A stretch of 64,000 nt of DNA from SHZI01 sp963802215 (GTDB lineage Bacteria > Pseudomonadota > Gammaproteobacteria > Steroidobacterales > GCA-2729495). A program made the position numbers and the translations under genes. This document shows, one piece after another, positions 27,414-35,336 of the stretch. The stretch spans positions 1,984,001 through 2,048,000 of the forward strand of contig CAWDHQ010000001.1 of the NCBI GenBank assembly GCA_963802215.1, written 5' to 3'. Positions within the stretch are counted from its first letter, which is position 1; every line of letters starts with the position of its first letter. The notes under the pieces were generated by a model. It made no database searches. It saw only the letters and a program-made list of their open reading frames with translations, and was not told where the DNA came from.

Positions 27414-27938
27414 TCAGCCCACCAGATCCGCCAGCGCCTTGCCCCGCTTCGCAGCGATGGCCTCCGGCGAGCGCATGTCCTGCAGAGCGTTCATCGTGGC
27501 GCGAACCACGTTGATCGGATTCCGCGAGCCGTAGCTCTTGGCCAGCACGTTTCGCACGCCGGCGCACTCGAACACGGCGCGCATGGCACCACCCGCGATG
27601 ATGCCCGTACCGTCCGAGGCAGGCTGCATGTACACGCGCGTGGCGCCGTGGCTGCCCGACTGGGGGTAATACAGCGTGTCCTTCTTCAAGGGCACTGCCT
27701 TCAGGTTCTTGCGCGCTGCCTGCATCGACTTCTGGATGGCGGCGGGCACTTCCCTCGCCTTGCCGTAGCCAAAACCGACCTTGCCCTTGCCATCGCCGAC
27801 GACGGTCAGCGCCGTGAAGCCGAACTGCCGGCCGCCCTTGACGACCTTCGCCACGCGATTCACGGCGACGAGCTTCTCGAGATAGTCGTCACCCTCGCCT
27901 GAGCGTTCCGGAGCCATGCCTTCCTGTCTTCGCGCCAC
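27414..27938 (-). CDS. rpsE: Ribosomal protein S5
   Basis: Small-subunit fidelity protein S5, 174 residues (E. coli 167). The N-terminal double-stranded-RNA-binding-like domain (YLEKLVAVNRVAKVVKGGRQFGFTALTVVGDG) and the C-terminal domain (GTGIIAGGAMRAVFECAGVRNVLAKSYGS) are intact. A second ATG at residue 8 could also serve as start. Two bases separate it from rplR. Confidence 0.96.
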   Translation of the reverse strand: MARRQEGMAPERSGEGDDYLEKLVAVNRVAKVVKGGRQFGFTALTVVGDGKGKVGFGYGKAREVPAAIQKSMQAARKNLKAVPLKKDTLYYPQSGSHGATRVYMQPASDGTGIIAGGAMRAVFECAGVRNVLAKSYGSRNPINVVRATMNALQDMRSPEAIAAKRGKALADLVG

Positions 27939-27940
27939 TG

Positions 27941-28294
27941 TCAGAACTCCAAGCCGTTTTCGCGGGCTGCCTCGGCCAATGCCTTGACGCGCCCGTGGTA
28001 CTGGAACCCGGACCGGTCAAACGCAACGCGCGTGACACCGGCCGCCTTCGCCTTCTCTGCAATCGTCCGGCCCACCATGGCAGCGGCGGCAATATTGCCG
28101 GTGCCGTCCAGGGCGTCGCGCACTTCCTTCTGCAAGGTGGAAGCGGCGGCCATCACAGTGCCCCCATCGGGACCGATGACCTGCGCATAGATGTGCCGCG
28201 GGGTGCGGTGAATCGTCAGCCGCGCCACGCCCAACTCGCGGATCTTGGCCCGGGAACGCCGGGCACGCCGCAGTCTGCTGTCTTTCTTGTTCAT
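27941..28294 (-). CDS. rplR: Ribosomal protein L18
   Basis: 5S rRNA-binding protein L18, 117 residues (same as E. coli), starting MNKKDSRLRRARRSRAKI and ending DRSGFQYHGRVKALAEAARENGLEF. Basic N-terminus as expected for 5S rRNA contact. Confidence 0.97.
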   Translation of the reverse strand: MNKKDSRLRRARRSRAKIRELGVARLTIHRTPRHIYAQVIGPDGGTVMAAASTLQKEVRDALDGTGNIAAAAMVGRTIAEKAKAAGVTRVAFDRSGFQYHGRVKALAEAARENGLEF

Positions 28295-28366
28295 AGCGAC
28301 TCGAAGCCACGATTGCCTGGATCCGTTGCGGGCGAGATCGCCGCATGCCGGATCGGGCGCAATCGC

Positions 28367-28900
28367 CTACTTCTTCTTCGCCTCCTTCAGTACGACCTTC
28401 TCACCCGCGTACCGCACGCCCTTGCCCTTGTAGGGCTCCGGCGGCCGGTAACGGCGTATATCCGCAGCAACCTGGCCGACCTTGTGCTTGTCGGCCCCCT
28501 TGATGACGATTTCCGTCTGGCTGGGCGTGTCGATGGTGATTCCGTCCGGCACGGCAAACGCCACCGGGTGGGAGAATCCCAGGGTCAGATTCAGCTTCTT
28601 GCCCTGCGCCTGGGCGCGATAGCCGACACCCACCAGCTCGAGCTTGCGTTCGAAGCCCTTCGAGACTCCGTTGACCATGTTGGCGAGAAGCGCACGGGTC
28701 GTGCCAGCGATGGCGCGGTCGCCCTGGGCCTCTGTGCGGCTGGTGATGTTCGCGGCGCCATCGGCCACGTTGATCTCCACCTGAGGGTTCAGCGTGTGGC
28801 TGAGCTCGCCCTTTGGGCCTTTCACGCGCACCTTGCCGCCGGCCTGGGTCAGTTCGACCCCCTTCGGCAGCGGCACGGGCATTTTTGCAACTCTGGACAT
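28367..28900 (-). CDS. rplF: Ribosomal protein L6
   Basis: Large-subunit protein L6, 177 residues, near the sarcin-ricin loop. Duplicated L6 folds are seen; the signature PEPYKGKGVRYAGEKVVLKEAKKK closes the protein. Standard order rpsH-rplF-rplR. Confidence 0.97.
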   Translation of the reverse strand: MSRVAKMPVPLPKGVELTQAGGKVRVKGPKGELSHTLNPQVEINVADGAANITSRTEAQGDRAIAGTTRALLANMVNGVSKGFERKLELVGVGYRAQAQGKKLNLTLGFSHPVAFAVPDGITIDTPSQTEIVIKGADKHKVGQVAADIRRYRPPEPYKGKGVRYAGEKVVLKEAKKK

Positions 28901-28934
28901 GGATAATCCCTACGCCAATTCGGACGTCAATTCG

Positions 28935-29333
28935 TCAGGAAACAATGCAGAGCACTTCGCCGCCGTGGCCACCGGCCCGGGCGTCGCGATCGCTCATGAC
29001 GCCGGCCGGCGTCGACACGATGGCAATGCCAAGGCCGCCCTGAATCTTCGGCAGCGAGTCCTTGCCCCGGTAGATGCGGAGGCCGGACCGGCTGACACGC
29101 CGGATCTCGTCGATCACGGGGCGGCCCTCAAAGTACTTGAGCTCGATGGACAGCTCGCGCTTGTTGTTACCGGTGTCAGTCACCTGGAAACCAGCGATGT
29201 AGCCTTCGTCCTGCAGGACCTTGGCGATGGCCTCCTTCTGCGTGGACGACGGCATCGTCACGCTCGGCAGAGCCACCTTCTGGGCGTTTCTGATCCGGGT
29301 CAGCATGTCGGCAATAGGGTCCGAAAGACTCAT
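28935..29333 (-). CDS. rpsH: Ribosomal protein S8
   Basis: Small-subunit primary-binding protein S8, 132 residues (E. coli 130), starting MSLSDPIADMLTRIRNAQ, with the C-terminal signature GIAIVSTPAGVMSDRDARAGGHGGEVLC. In E. coli S8 represses the spc operon through the rplE mRNA; no such site was identified here. Confidence 0.97.
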   Translation of the reverse strand: MSLSDPIADMLTRIRNAQKVALPSVTMPSSTQKEAIAKVLQDEGYIAGFQVTDTGNNKRELSIELKYFEGRPVIDEIRRVSRSGLRIYRGKDSLPKIQGGLGIAIVSTPAGVMSDRDARAGGHGGEVLCIVS

Positions 29334-29412
29334 GTTCGTTTACTCAGCCTGGTTAAGTCGTGTCGCTTGTTCTGTAGCCGGACTCTGGAGTAGCGCCAAT
29401 CCGGGCCCGCCG

Positions 29413-29718
29413 CTACCAGCTGGCCTTGCGCATGCCGGGAATGTTGCCGGCGAGGGTGAGCTCGCGCAGCTTCGTCCGGGAAAGTCCAAATTTCTGGTAG
29501 TAGCCGCGGGACCGTCCGGTAATCGAGCAGCGGCTGCGCACGCGGCTTGGGCTCGAATCACGGGGCAGGGACTGCAGCTTGTCAACGGCACTCTGCTTGT
29601 CGTCGGGACGCGCCTTCGGGTTGGCAATGATCGCCTTCAGCGCTGCACGCTTCTTGGCGTACTTCTGCACCAGCCTGGCGCGCTTCGCATCCCGGAGAAC
29701 CATCGATTTCTTGGCCAT
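29413..29718 (-). CDS. rpsN: Ribosomal protein S14 (zinc-free long form)
   Basis: A 101-residue S14 starting MAKKSMVLRDAKRARL and ending LAGNIPGMRKASW. The CxxC pairs of the zinc form are absent (SRCSITGRSRGYYQKFGLSR), so this is the long C- type usual in Gammaproteobacteria. The frame is open further upstream, but the ATG at 29718 matches the family. Confidence 0.96.
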   Translation of the reverse strand: MAKKSMVLRDAKRARLVQKYAKKRAALKAIIANPKARPDDKQSAVDKLQSLPRDSSPSRVRSRCSITGRSRGYYQKFGLSRTKLRELTLAGNIPGMRKASW

Positions 29719-29761
29719 AACGTGTGCCCTGAGGCGTTCCTTGTCGGCGTTCCAGTTAGAA

Positions 29762-30301
29762 CTACTTGCGGAAGGGGAAATTGAAGGCATCCAGCAGCGC
29801 GCGGCCCCGGGCGTCGTCCCCGGCGGTCGTCGTGATGGTGATGTCCATCCCCCGGATCGTATCGATCTGGTCGTAGTCGATTTCCGGGAAGATGATCTGC
29901 TCCTGCACGCCCATGCTGTAGTTGCCGCGGCCATCGAAGGACCGGCCATTGAGCCCGCGGAAGTCGCGGATACGGGGCACCGCGATGCTGATCAGGCGAT
30001 CGAGGAACTCCCACATGCGCTGGCGGCGCAACGTGACCTTGCATCCCACGGGATAGCCTTCCCGCACCTTGAAGGTGGCGATGGACTTGCGGGCCAGCGT
30101 GATCTGCGGCTTCTGGCCGGCGATGCGCGTCATGTCCGCAACGGCCTTCTCAATGACCTTCTTGTCCGTGATCGTCTCACCCACGCCCATATTGAGCGTG
30201 ATCTTCGTGATCCGGGGCAGCTCCATGACGTTGTCGATGCCAAGCTGCTGCTTGAGCTTCGGAACGACCGTGCTTGCGTAATATTCCTGCAACCGTGCCA
30301 T
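29762..30301 (-). CDS. rplE: Ribosomal protein L5
   Basis: 5S rRNA-binding protein L5, 179 residues (same as E. coli), starting MARLQEYYASTVVPKLKQQ and containing the signature ELPRITKITLNMGVGE. The open frame continues upstream into rplX, but the ATG at 30301 gives the standard N-terminus. Confidence 0.97.
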   Translation of the reverse strand: MARLQEYYASTVVPKLKQQLGIDNVMELPRITKITLNMGVGETITDKKVIEKAVADMTRIAGQKPQITLARKSIATFKVREGYPVGCKVTLRRQRMWEFLDRLISIAVPRIRDFRGLNGRSFDGRGNYSMGVQEQIIFPEIDYDQIDTIRGMDITITTTAGDDARGRALLDAFNFPFRK

Positions 30302-30320
30302 AGCTTGTTCGCGATGCCGC

Positions 30321-30635
30321 TCAGGCATCCACGACCTCGTTGTTCGACTTGAAATAGCGGACCTTGCGGCCATCCTCTAGCGTCCGGAAGCCGACCCGGT
30401 CCGCCTTGTCGGTGGCCGCATTCAGCAGCGCGACGTTCGAAATGTGGAGAGACATTTCCTTCTCGATGATGCCCCCCTGCAGCCCCTTCGCCGGGTTGGG
30501 CTTCTGGTGGCGCTTCACGACATTGACGTTCTCAACCCAGACACGCTCACCATCGACGCGGGTAACCGCGCCCTTGCGGCCTTTGTCCCGGCCCGCAATG
30601 ACAATGACCTGGTCGTTTTTTCTAATGCGCTTCAT
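30321..30635 (-). CDS. rplX: Ribosomal protein L24
   Basis: Assembly-initiator protein L24, 104 residues (E. coli 104). The KOW motif is near the N-terminus (IRKNDQVIVIAGRDKGRKGAV); NVVKRHQKPNP follows. Standard position between rplN and rplE. Confidence 0.97.
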   Translation of the reverse strand: MKRIRKNDQVIVIAGRDKGRKGAVTRVDGERVWVENVNVVKRHQKPNPAKGLQGGIIEKEMSLHISNVALLNAATDKADRVGFRTLEDGRKVRYFKSNNEVVDA

Positions 30636-30645
30636 CTCAGCTCAC

Positions 30646-31014
30646 TCAAAGGACTTCGGGCGCCAGGGAAATGATCTTCATGAAATTCTCGTTGCGCAGC
30701 TCCCGGGTCACTGGCCCGAAGATGCGGGTGCCGATGGGCTCCAGCTTGTTGTTGAGGAGTACCGCCGCATTGCCATCGAAGCGAATCACGGAGCCGTCGG
30801 GACGGCGGACACCCTTGCGGGTGCGCACGACAACGGCGTTGTAGACCTCGCCCTTCTTGACCTTGCCACGGGGTATGGCGTCCTTGATGCTGACCTTGAT
30901 GACGTCACCGACCGACGCATAGCGCCGCCGGGTGCCGCCGAGCACCTTGATGCACATCAACTGCCGGGCACCGCTGTTGTCGGCGGCCGCAAGGTACGTC
31001 TGCATCTGAATCAT
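30646..31014 (-). CDS. rplN: Ribosomal protein L14
   Basis: Large-subunit protein L14, 122 residues (E. coli 123), starting MIQMQTYLAAADNSGARQLMCIKVLGG and ending LRNENFMKIISLAPEVL. Forms the subunit bridge with 16S rRNA in the mature ribosome. Confidence 0.98.
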   Translation of the reverse strand: MIQMQTYLAAADNSGARQLMCIKVLGGTRRRYASVGDVIKVSIKDAIPRGKVKKGEVYNAVVVRTRKGVRRPDGSVIRFDGNAAVLLNNKLEPIGTRIFGPVTRELRNENFMKIISLAPEVL

Positions 31015-31038
31015 GTTCGTTTCCCGGTTATGGCGGCG

Positions 31039-31428
31039 TTAAACAGCAGCCTTGCCCGATTCCTCCGCACGACGAAGGACCTCGACCAGACGCCATGCCT
31101 TGCGCTTCGAATACGGCCGGCACTCGGTGATGGTCACCAGGTCGCCGGCCCTGGACGTATTGCCCTCGTCATGGGCCAGGAGCTTGGTCGTGCGCCGAAC
31201 ATACTTGCCGTACTGCGGGTGCTTCACCAGCCGCTCGACGACCACCGCGATGGTCTTCTGCATCTTGTTGCTGACCACGGTACCGGTCAGCGTCCGGACC
31301 GCTGGCGCGCCCTCATTGGCCGGAGCCGCGACGGATGCGCCCGCCGCTTGCTTCGCCTTGCTGGCGGCCTTGCTCTTGCCGGCGCTCTTCACGGCCTTTT
31401 GGCCGGTGCTGGTCGTTGTCGGGCTCAT
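31039..31428 (-). CDS. rpsQ: Ribosomal protein S17, with N-terminal Ala/Lys extension
   Basis: Small-subunit primary-binding protein S17. The conserved OB-fold starts near residue 45 (RTLTGTVVSNKMQKTIAVVVERLV). About 44 residues of Ala/Lys/Ser-rich sequence (GQKAVKSAGKSKAASKAKQ region) precede it, making 129 residues against 84 in E. coli. The ATG at 31428 overlaps the rpmC stop as ATGA, so the long start is likely to be genuine. Confidence 0.95.
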   Translation of the reverse strand: MSPTTTSTGQKAVKSAGKSKAASKAKQAAGASVAAPANEGAPAVRTLTGTVVSNKMQKTIAVVVERLVKHPQYGKYVRRTTKLLAHDEGNTSRAGDLVTITECRPYSKRKAWRLVEVLRRAEESGKAAV

Positions 31429-31637
31429 GCTGCGCCTTCCGTCTTCTTCTGCCGGGCCTGCTCGCTGAGCAGCGTCTTGATCCGTGCAATGTTCTTGCGA
31501 ACCTTGTCGAACTGGTCCGGACGGCTCAGCTGGCCCGTGGCACGCTGCATCCGGAGATTGAACTGTTCCTTGCGGAGGCCGAGGAGCTCTTCAGCCAGCT
31601 CGGACTCGGACTTCTTTCGCAGGTCGTTAATTTTCAT
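31425..31637 (-). CDS. rpmC: Ribosomal protein L29
   Basis: Large-subunit protein L29 at the exit tunnel rim, 70 residues, starting MKINDLRKKSESELAEELLGLRKEQFNLRMQRATGQL. Its last residues (ARQKKTEGAA) overlap the rpsQ start. Confidence 0.96.
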   Translation of the reverse strand: MKINDLRKKSESELAEELLGLRKEQFNLRMQRATGQLSRPDQFDKVRKNIARIKTLLSEQARQKKTEGAA

Positions 31638-31653
31638 CGGCCTGTTACCTGGA

Positions 31654-32067
31654 TTAAATAGCGTGACGGCTCACGAAGGTCGTACCGACGGGCAACTTGG
31701 AAGCTGCCAGGCGGAACGCCTCACGGGCAATCGCCTCGGTGACGCCCTCCATCTCGTAGAGGACGGTGCCGGGCTGAACGAGCGCCACATAGAACTCGAC
31801 GTTGCCCTTGCCACTGCCCTGCCGGACTTCGAGCGGCTTGGCCGTGACCGGCTTGTCGGGGAAGATCCGGATCCAGACCTTGCCGCCGCGCTTCACATAG
31901 CGGGTCATGGCGCGACGGGCAGCCTCGATCTGCCGGGCCGTCAGGCGGCAGCGGTCCGTCGCCTTCAGTCCGTACTCGCCGAAAGCCACGGTGTTGCCGC
32001 GCTGAGCGAGGCCGCGGTTCCGGCCCTTGAACTGCTTGCGGAACTTCGTTCGCTTGGGTTGCATCAT
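31654..32067 (-). CDS. rplP: Ribosomal protein L16
   Basis: Large-subunit protein L16 near the A-site tRNA, 137 residues (E. coli 136), starting MMQPKRTKFRKQFKGRNRGLAQRG. The hallmark MTRYVKRGGKVWIRIFPDKPVTAKP is intact. Confidence 0.98.
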   Translation of the reverse strand: MMQPKRTKFRKQFKGRNRGLAQRGNTVAFGEYGLKATDRCRLTARQIEAARRAMTRYVKRGGKVWIRIFPDKPVTAKPLEVRQGSGKGNVEFYVALVQPGTVLYEMEGVTEAIAREAFRLAASKLPVGTTFVSRHAI

Positions 32068-32079
32068 GGGAGCGATTCC

Positions 32080-32763
32080 TTAGCGGGCGGCCGGCGTCGC
32101 AACTTCTTCCGCCGGCGCCTCCTGCTGATCGAAAACCTCGCCCCGGAAGATCCAGACCTTCACGCCGATGACGCCGTAGGTGGTCTGGGCTTCGGAAAGG
32201 GCATAGTCCATGTCGGCGCGGAAGGTATGCAGGGGCACGCGGCCCTCGCGGTACCACTCTGTCCGCGCGATCTCGCCGCCATTCAGGCGGCCGGCAACCT
32301 GGACCTTGATCCCCTGCGCGCCGAGCCGCATGGTGTTAGTGACGGACCGCTTCATCGCGCGGCGGAACATCACGCGGCGCTCCAGCTGCTGGGCGATGCC
32401 GTCGGCCACCAGCTGCGCATCGAGCTCCGGCTTGCGGATCTCGGCAATATTGATGCGCACGTCGTTGAGGCTCATCTTCAGCAGCTTGGCGACCTGGCTG
32501 CGCAGGCTCTCGATGTCCTCGCCCTTCTTCCCGATGACGACACCCGGCCGCGCCGTGTGGATCGTGATGTGGGCCTTGCGCGCCGGACGCTCGATCTGGA
32601 TCTTGCCGACGGAGGCTTCCTTGAGCTTTTTCTTGAGGAACTCACGGACGCGGAAGTCCGCATCGATGTATCTCGGGAACGTGCGGGAGTCGGCATACCA
32701 CTTGGACGCCCAGTCCCTGGTGATGCCGAGCCGGATACCGATCGGATTGACCTTCTGACCCAT
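32080..32763 (-). CDS. rpsC: Ribosomal protein S3
   Basis: Small-subunit mRNA-entry protein S3, 227 residues (E. coli 233), starting MGQKVNPIGIRLGITRDWASKW. The KH domain (ITIHTARPGVVIGKKGEDIESL) and the C-terminal domain (GGEIARTEWYREGRVPLHTFRADMDY) are present. The ATG at 32763 is chosen over a longer frame that runs through rplV. Confidence 0.98.
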   Translation of the reverse strand: MGQKVNPIGIRLGITRDWASKWYADSRTFPRYIDADFRVREFLKKKLKEASVGKIQIERPARKAHITIHTARPGVVIGKKGEDIESLRSQVAKLLKMSLNDVRINIAEIRKPELDAQLVADGIAQQLERRVMFRRAMKRSVTNTMRLGAQGIKVQVAGRLNGGEIARTEWYREGRVPLHTFRADMDYALSEAQTTYGVIGVKVWIFRGEVFDQQEAPAEEVATPAAR

Positions 32764-32765
32764 GG

Positions 32766-33098
32766 TTACTCGTCCGAAACCTGAATGGTGATGTGGCTGC
32801 TGCGCTTCTGCCGGGGCGACGCGCGACCCTTGGCTGAGGCCTTGAACCGGCGCAGGCGCGGCGCCTCGTTGACGAAGACGGTGGCCACCTTGAGCTCGTC
32901 GATGTCGGCGGCGTTGTTGTGCTCGGCATTGGCTATGGCCGAATCGAGCACCTTCTTGAGCAACCCGGCGCCCTTCTTGGGCATCAGGTCGAGAATCTGC
33001 TTGGCGTTCGCGACCGACTTGCCGCGGATGGCGTCGGCAACGAGCCGGCACTTCTGCGACGAGATCCGTGCGTACTTCAGTGTGGCGGAAACCTGCAT
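32766..33098 (-). CDS. rplV: Ribosomal protein L22
   Basis: Large-subunit tunnel protein L22, 110 residues (same as E. coli), starting MQVSATLKYARISSQKCRLVADAIRG. The beta-hairpin loop that reaches the exit tunnel (ATVFVNEAPRLRRFKASAKGRASP) is intact, with no deletion of the macrolide-resistance type. Confidence 0.97.
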   Translation of the reverse strand: MQVSATLKYARISSQKCRLVADAIRGKSVANAKQILDLMPKKGAGLLKKVLDSAIANAEHNNAADIDELKVATVFVNEAPRLRRFKASAKGRASPRQKRSSHITIQVSDE

Positions 33099-33108
33099 CG
33101 TCAGATCC

Positions 33109-33402
33109 TTATCCCGCCGCCGACTCGGCGGTCTTGGTCTTCTTGTCGCCCGAATGGCCCTTAAAGGTCCGGGTGACAGCGAACTCGCCGAGCTTGTGCC
33201 CGACCATGTTCTCGGTGATGAGCACCGGGATGTGGTCGCGACCGTTGTGGATCGCGATGGTGAGCCCAACCATCTCGGGAAGGATCATCGAGCGCCGCGA
33301 CCACGTCTTTATGGGCCGGCGATTGTTGGTGCCCACCGCCTGCCTGACCTTGTTGGCCAGGTGCAGGTCGACGAACGGTCCCTTTTTGATTGAACGCGCC
33401 AC
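33109..33402 (-). CDS. rpsS: Ribosomal protein S19
   Basis: Small-subunit head protein S19, 97 residues (E. coli 92), starting MARSIKKGPFVDLHLANKV with the signature VGHKLGEFAVTRTFKGH. A short Lys/Thr/Ala tail (KKTKTAESAAG) is extra. Confidence 0.97.
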   Translation of the reverse strand: MARSIKKGPFVDLHLANKVRQAVGTNNRRPIKTWSRRSMILPEMVGLTIAIHNGRDHIPVLITENMVGHKLGEFAVTRTFKGHSGDKKTKTAESAAG

Positions 33403-33422
33403 GTTTCAGATTCCTTGGTCGG

Positions 33423-34250
33423 TTACTTCTTGTCGCGCCGGCGCACGATCATGCTCGCCGTGCGCTTGTTGCGGCGGGTCTTGTAGCCCTTCGTCTTTAC
33501 GCCCCATGGCGTAACCGGGTGACGGCCGCCGGAGGTCTTACCCTCGCCACCGCCATGGGGGTGGTCAACGGGGTTCATGGCGACGCCGCGGACCGTCGGA
33601 CGGATGCCCCGCCAGCGCTTGGCGCCCGCCTTGCCGAACTTCCGGAGGTTGTGCTCCTCGCGACCGACTTCGCCGACCGTTGCACGGCACTCGACGTGCA
33701 CCTTGCGCATCTCACCGGAGCGCAGGCGAACGGTGGCATACGTGCCGTCGCGCGCAACGATCTGCACGCTGCTGCCGGCAGCACGGGCAATCTGGGCCCC
33801 CTTGCCGGGCTTGAGCTCGACCGCATGGACCAGCGTACCCACCGGAATATTCCGCAGGGGCAGCGAGTTGCCGTTCTTGATTGGGGCGTCGCGCCCTGAA
33901 ACCACCGAGTCGCCAGCCACCAGCCCCTTGGGGGCAATGATGTAGCGGCGCTCGCCGTCCGCGTAGAGCAGCAGTGCGAGATGGGCGCTGCGGTTCGGAT
34001 CGTATTCGATGCGCTCGACCTTGGCAGCAATGCTGTCCTTGTCGCGGCGGAAGTCGATGATCCGGTACAGGCGCTTGTGACCACCACCCTTGTGGCGTGT
34101 GGTTACCCGGCCATAGTTGTTGTGGCCAATGCTGCGCTCGAGGCGTGTGACCAGGGGTGAGTGCGGCTCGCCCTTGTGCAGGTTCGGGGTCGTGACTTTG
34201 ACGACGAAGCGCCTGCCCGGTGAAGTCGGTCTGGTTTGCTGAAGTGCCAT
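33423..34250 (-). CDS. rplB: Ribosomal protein L2
   Basis: Core large-subunit protein L2, 275 residues (E. coli 273), needed for peptidyl transferase assembly. The OB-fold and SH3-like domains are present, and the conserved catalytic-region histidine lies in NPVDHPHGGGEGKTSGGRHPVTPWG (shown in parts). Confidence 0.98.
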   Translation of the reverse strand: MALQQTRPTSPGRRFVVKVTTPNLHKGEPHSPLVTRLERSIGHNNYGRVTTRHKGGGHKRLYRIIDFRRDKDSIAAKVERIEYDPNRSAHLALLLYADGERRYIIAPKGLVAGDSVVSGRDAPIKNGNSLPLRNIPVGTLVHAVELKPGKGAQIARAAGSSVQIVARDGTYATVRLRSGEMRKVHVECRATVGEVGREEHNLRKFGKAGAKRWRGIRPTVRGVAMNPVDHPHGGGEGKTSGGRHPVTPWGVKTKGYKTRRNKRTASMIVRRRDKK

Positions 34251-34277
34251 GAGTGATCTCGGGGATTATCCGGCGGA

Positions 34278-34730
34278 CTATTCGGCGCCAAGGAAATTGA
34301 TGTCCTGGCCCTCAGCCAGGGTCACGTAGGCCTTCTTCCAGTCCTGGCGATGACCCGGACTGCGGCCAAAGCGCTTGGCCTTGCCCATGCAGTTGACGAC
34401 CTGAACGGCCGTGACCTGCACGTCGAACATCAGCTCGACGGCGCGCTTGACCTCCGACTTGTCGGCATCGCGGCGCACCTTGAACACAAACTGCTTCAGC
34501 TCTTCCGCAAGCCGGCTGCTCTTTTCCGAGAGATGCGGCCCGACGAGCACTGACATCAGCTTCTCGTTGCTCAGCCTGGCGGCCACGGACGCGCCAGCGC
34601 CTGACTTGGCGGTCACGGCGCCCTTCACTTTGGCGGGTGCCTTCTTGGCAGACTTGCTGGCCTTGGCAGACTTGCTGGCCTTGGCAGGCTTGGCGGTCGC
34701 GGACTTGGTGGCAGCTGCTTTCGCATTCAT
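34278..34730 (-). CDS. rplW: Ribosomal protein L23, with N-terminal Ala/Lys repeat extension
   Basis: Tunnel-exit protein L23, docking site for trigger factor and SRP. The conserved domain starts near residue 54 (NEKLMSVLVGPHLSEKSSR). Before it lie about 50 residues of Ala/Lys/Ser repeats (KASKSAKASKSAKKAPAK region) encoded partly by an 18-bp tandem repeat. Total 150 residues against 100 in E. coli. The ATG at 34730 overlaps the rplD stop as ATGA, which supports the long form. Confidence 0.95.
   Translation of the reverse strand: MNAKAAATKSATAKPAKASKSAKASKSAKKAPAKVKGAVTAKSGAGASVAARLSNEKLMSVLVGPHLSEKSSRLAEELKQFVFKVRRDADKSEVKRAVELMFDVQVTAVQVVNCMGKAKRFGRSPGHRQDWKKAYVTLAEGQDINFLGAE
34644..34688. 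repeat. 18-bp tandem repeat inside rplW
   Basis: The unit CTTGGCAGACTTGCTGGC occurs twice in direct tandem (34644-34661, 34662-34679), followed by the partial copy CTTGGCAGG. It encodes the KASKSA-type repeats of the L23 extension and could expand or contract by slippage in whole codons. Confidence 0.8.
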
Positions 34731-35329
34731 GACAGACGCTCCGCCACAGCCTTCAGGGCGCCCGACGTGGCGAGAACCTTGCCGAAGCGGACGAGGGACA
34801 CGGGATTCAGCTCCCGCACGTCGAGGACTTCCACGGAAGGCAGGTTGCGCGCGGACAGGCGCAGGTTGTCCTGCCCCTCCTCAACCAGGATCAGCACCTG
34901 GTCGAGATTGAAGCCCTGCAGGTACTTCACCAGATCCTTCGTCTTGGGCTTCGCCATCTCGATGGCATCCACGACAACCAGGCGATCCTGGCGAACGAGT
35001 TCGGAGAAGACCGACCGCATCGCCGCCTGGTACATCTTGCGATTGACCTTCTGGGCGTAATCCCGGGGCCGGGCTGCAAAGGCGCGGCCACCGCCGACCC
35101 AGATGGGGCCGCGGGTCGTGCCGGCACGCGCACGGCCGCTGCCCTTCTGCTTGAACGGCTTGCGACCGCCGCCGCGCACTTCTGCGCGCGTCTTCTGGGC
35201 CTTGGTACCGGCGCGACCACCCGCCATATAGGCAGTGACGACCTGGTGAATCAGGGCCTCGTTGAACTTGGCGCCGAAGGCGTCATCGGACACCTCGAGG
35301 CTACCGCCACCCTGGATTGCAAGCTTCAT
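34727..35329 (-). CDS. rplD: Ribosomal protein L4
   Basis: Large-subunit tunnel protein L4, 200 residues (E. coli 201), starting MKLAIQGGGSLEVSDDAFG. The tunnel loop (KPFKQKGSGRARAGTTRGPIWVGGG) is intact. In E. coli L4 also regulates the S10 operon by attenuating its leader; here a leader of about 330 nt precedes rplC, which could be a target. The upstream open frame is not part of the gene. Confidence 0.97.
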   Translation of the reverse strand: MKLAIQGGGSLEVSDDAFGAKFNEALIHQVVTAYMAGGRAGTKAQKTRAEVRGGGRKPFKQKGSGRARAGTTRGPIWVGGGRAFAARPRDYAQKVNRKMYQAAMRSVFSELVRQDRLVVVDAIEMAKPKTKDLVKYLQGFNLDQVLILVEEGQDNLRLSARNLPSVEVLDVRELNPVSLVRFGKVLATSGALKAVAERLS

Positions 35330-35336
35330 GGGAGCC

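Noticed and set aside
30364..32784. An 806-codon plus-strand open frame across rplX to rpsC
   Set aside because: It spans several well-defined ribosomal genes on the minus strand and has no recognisable protein features.
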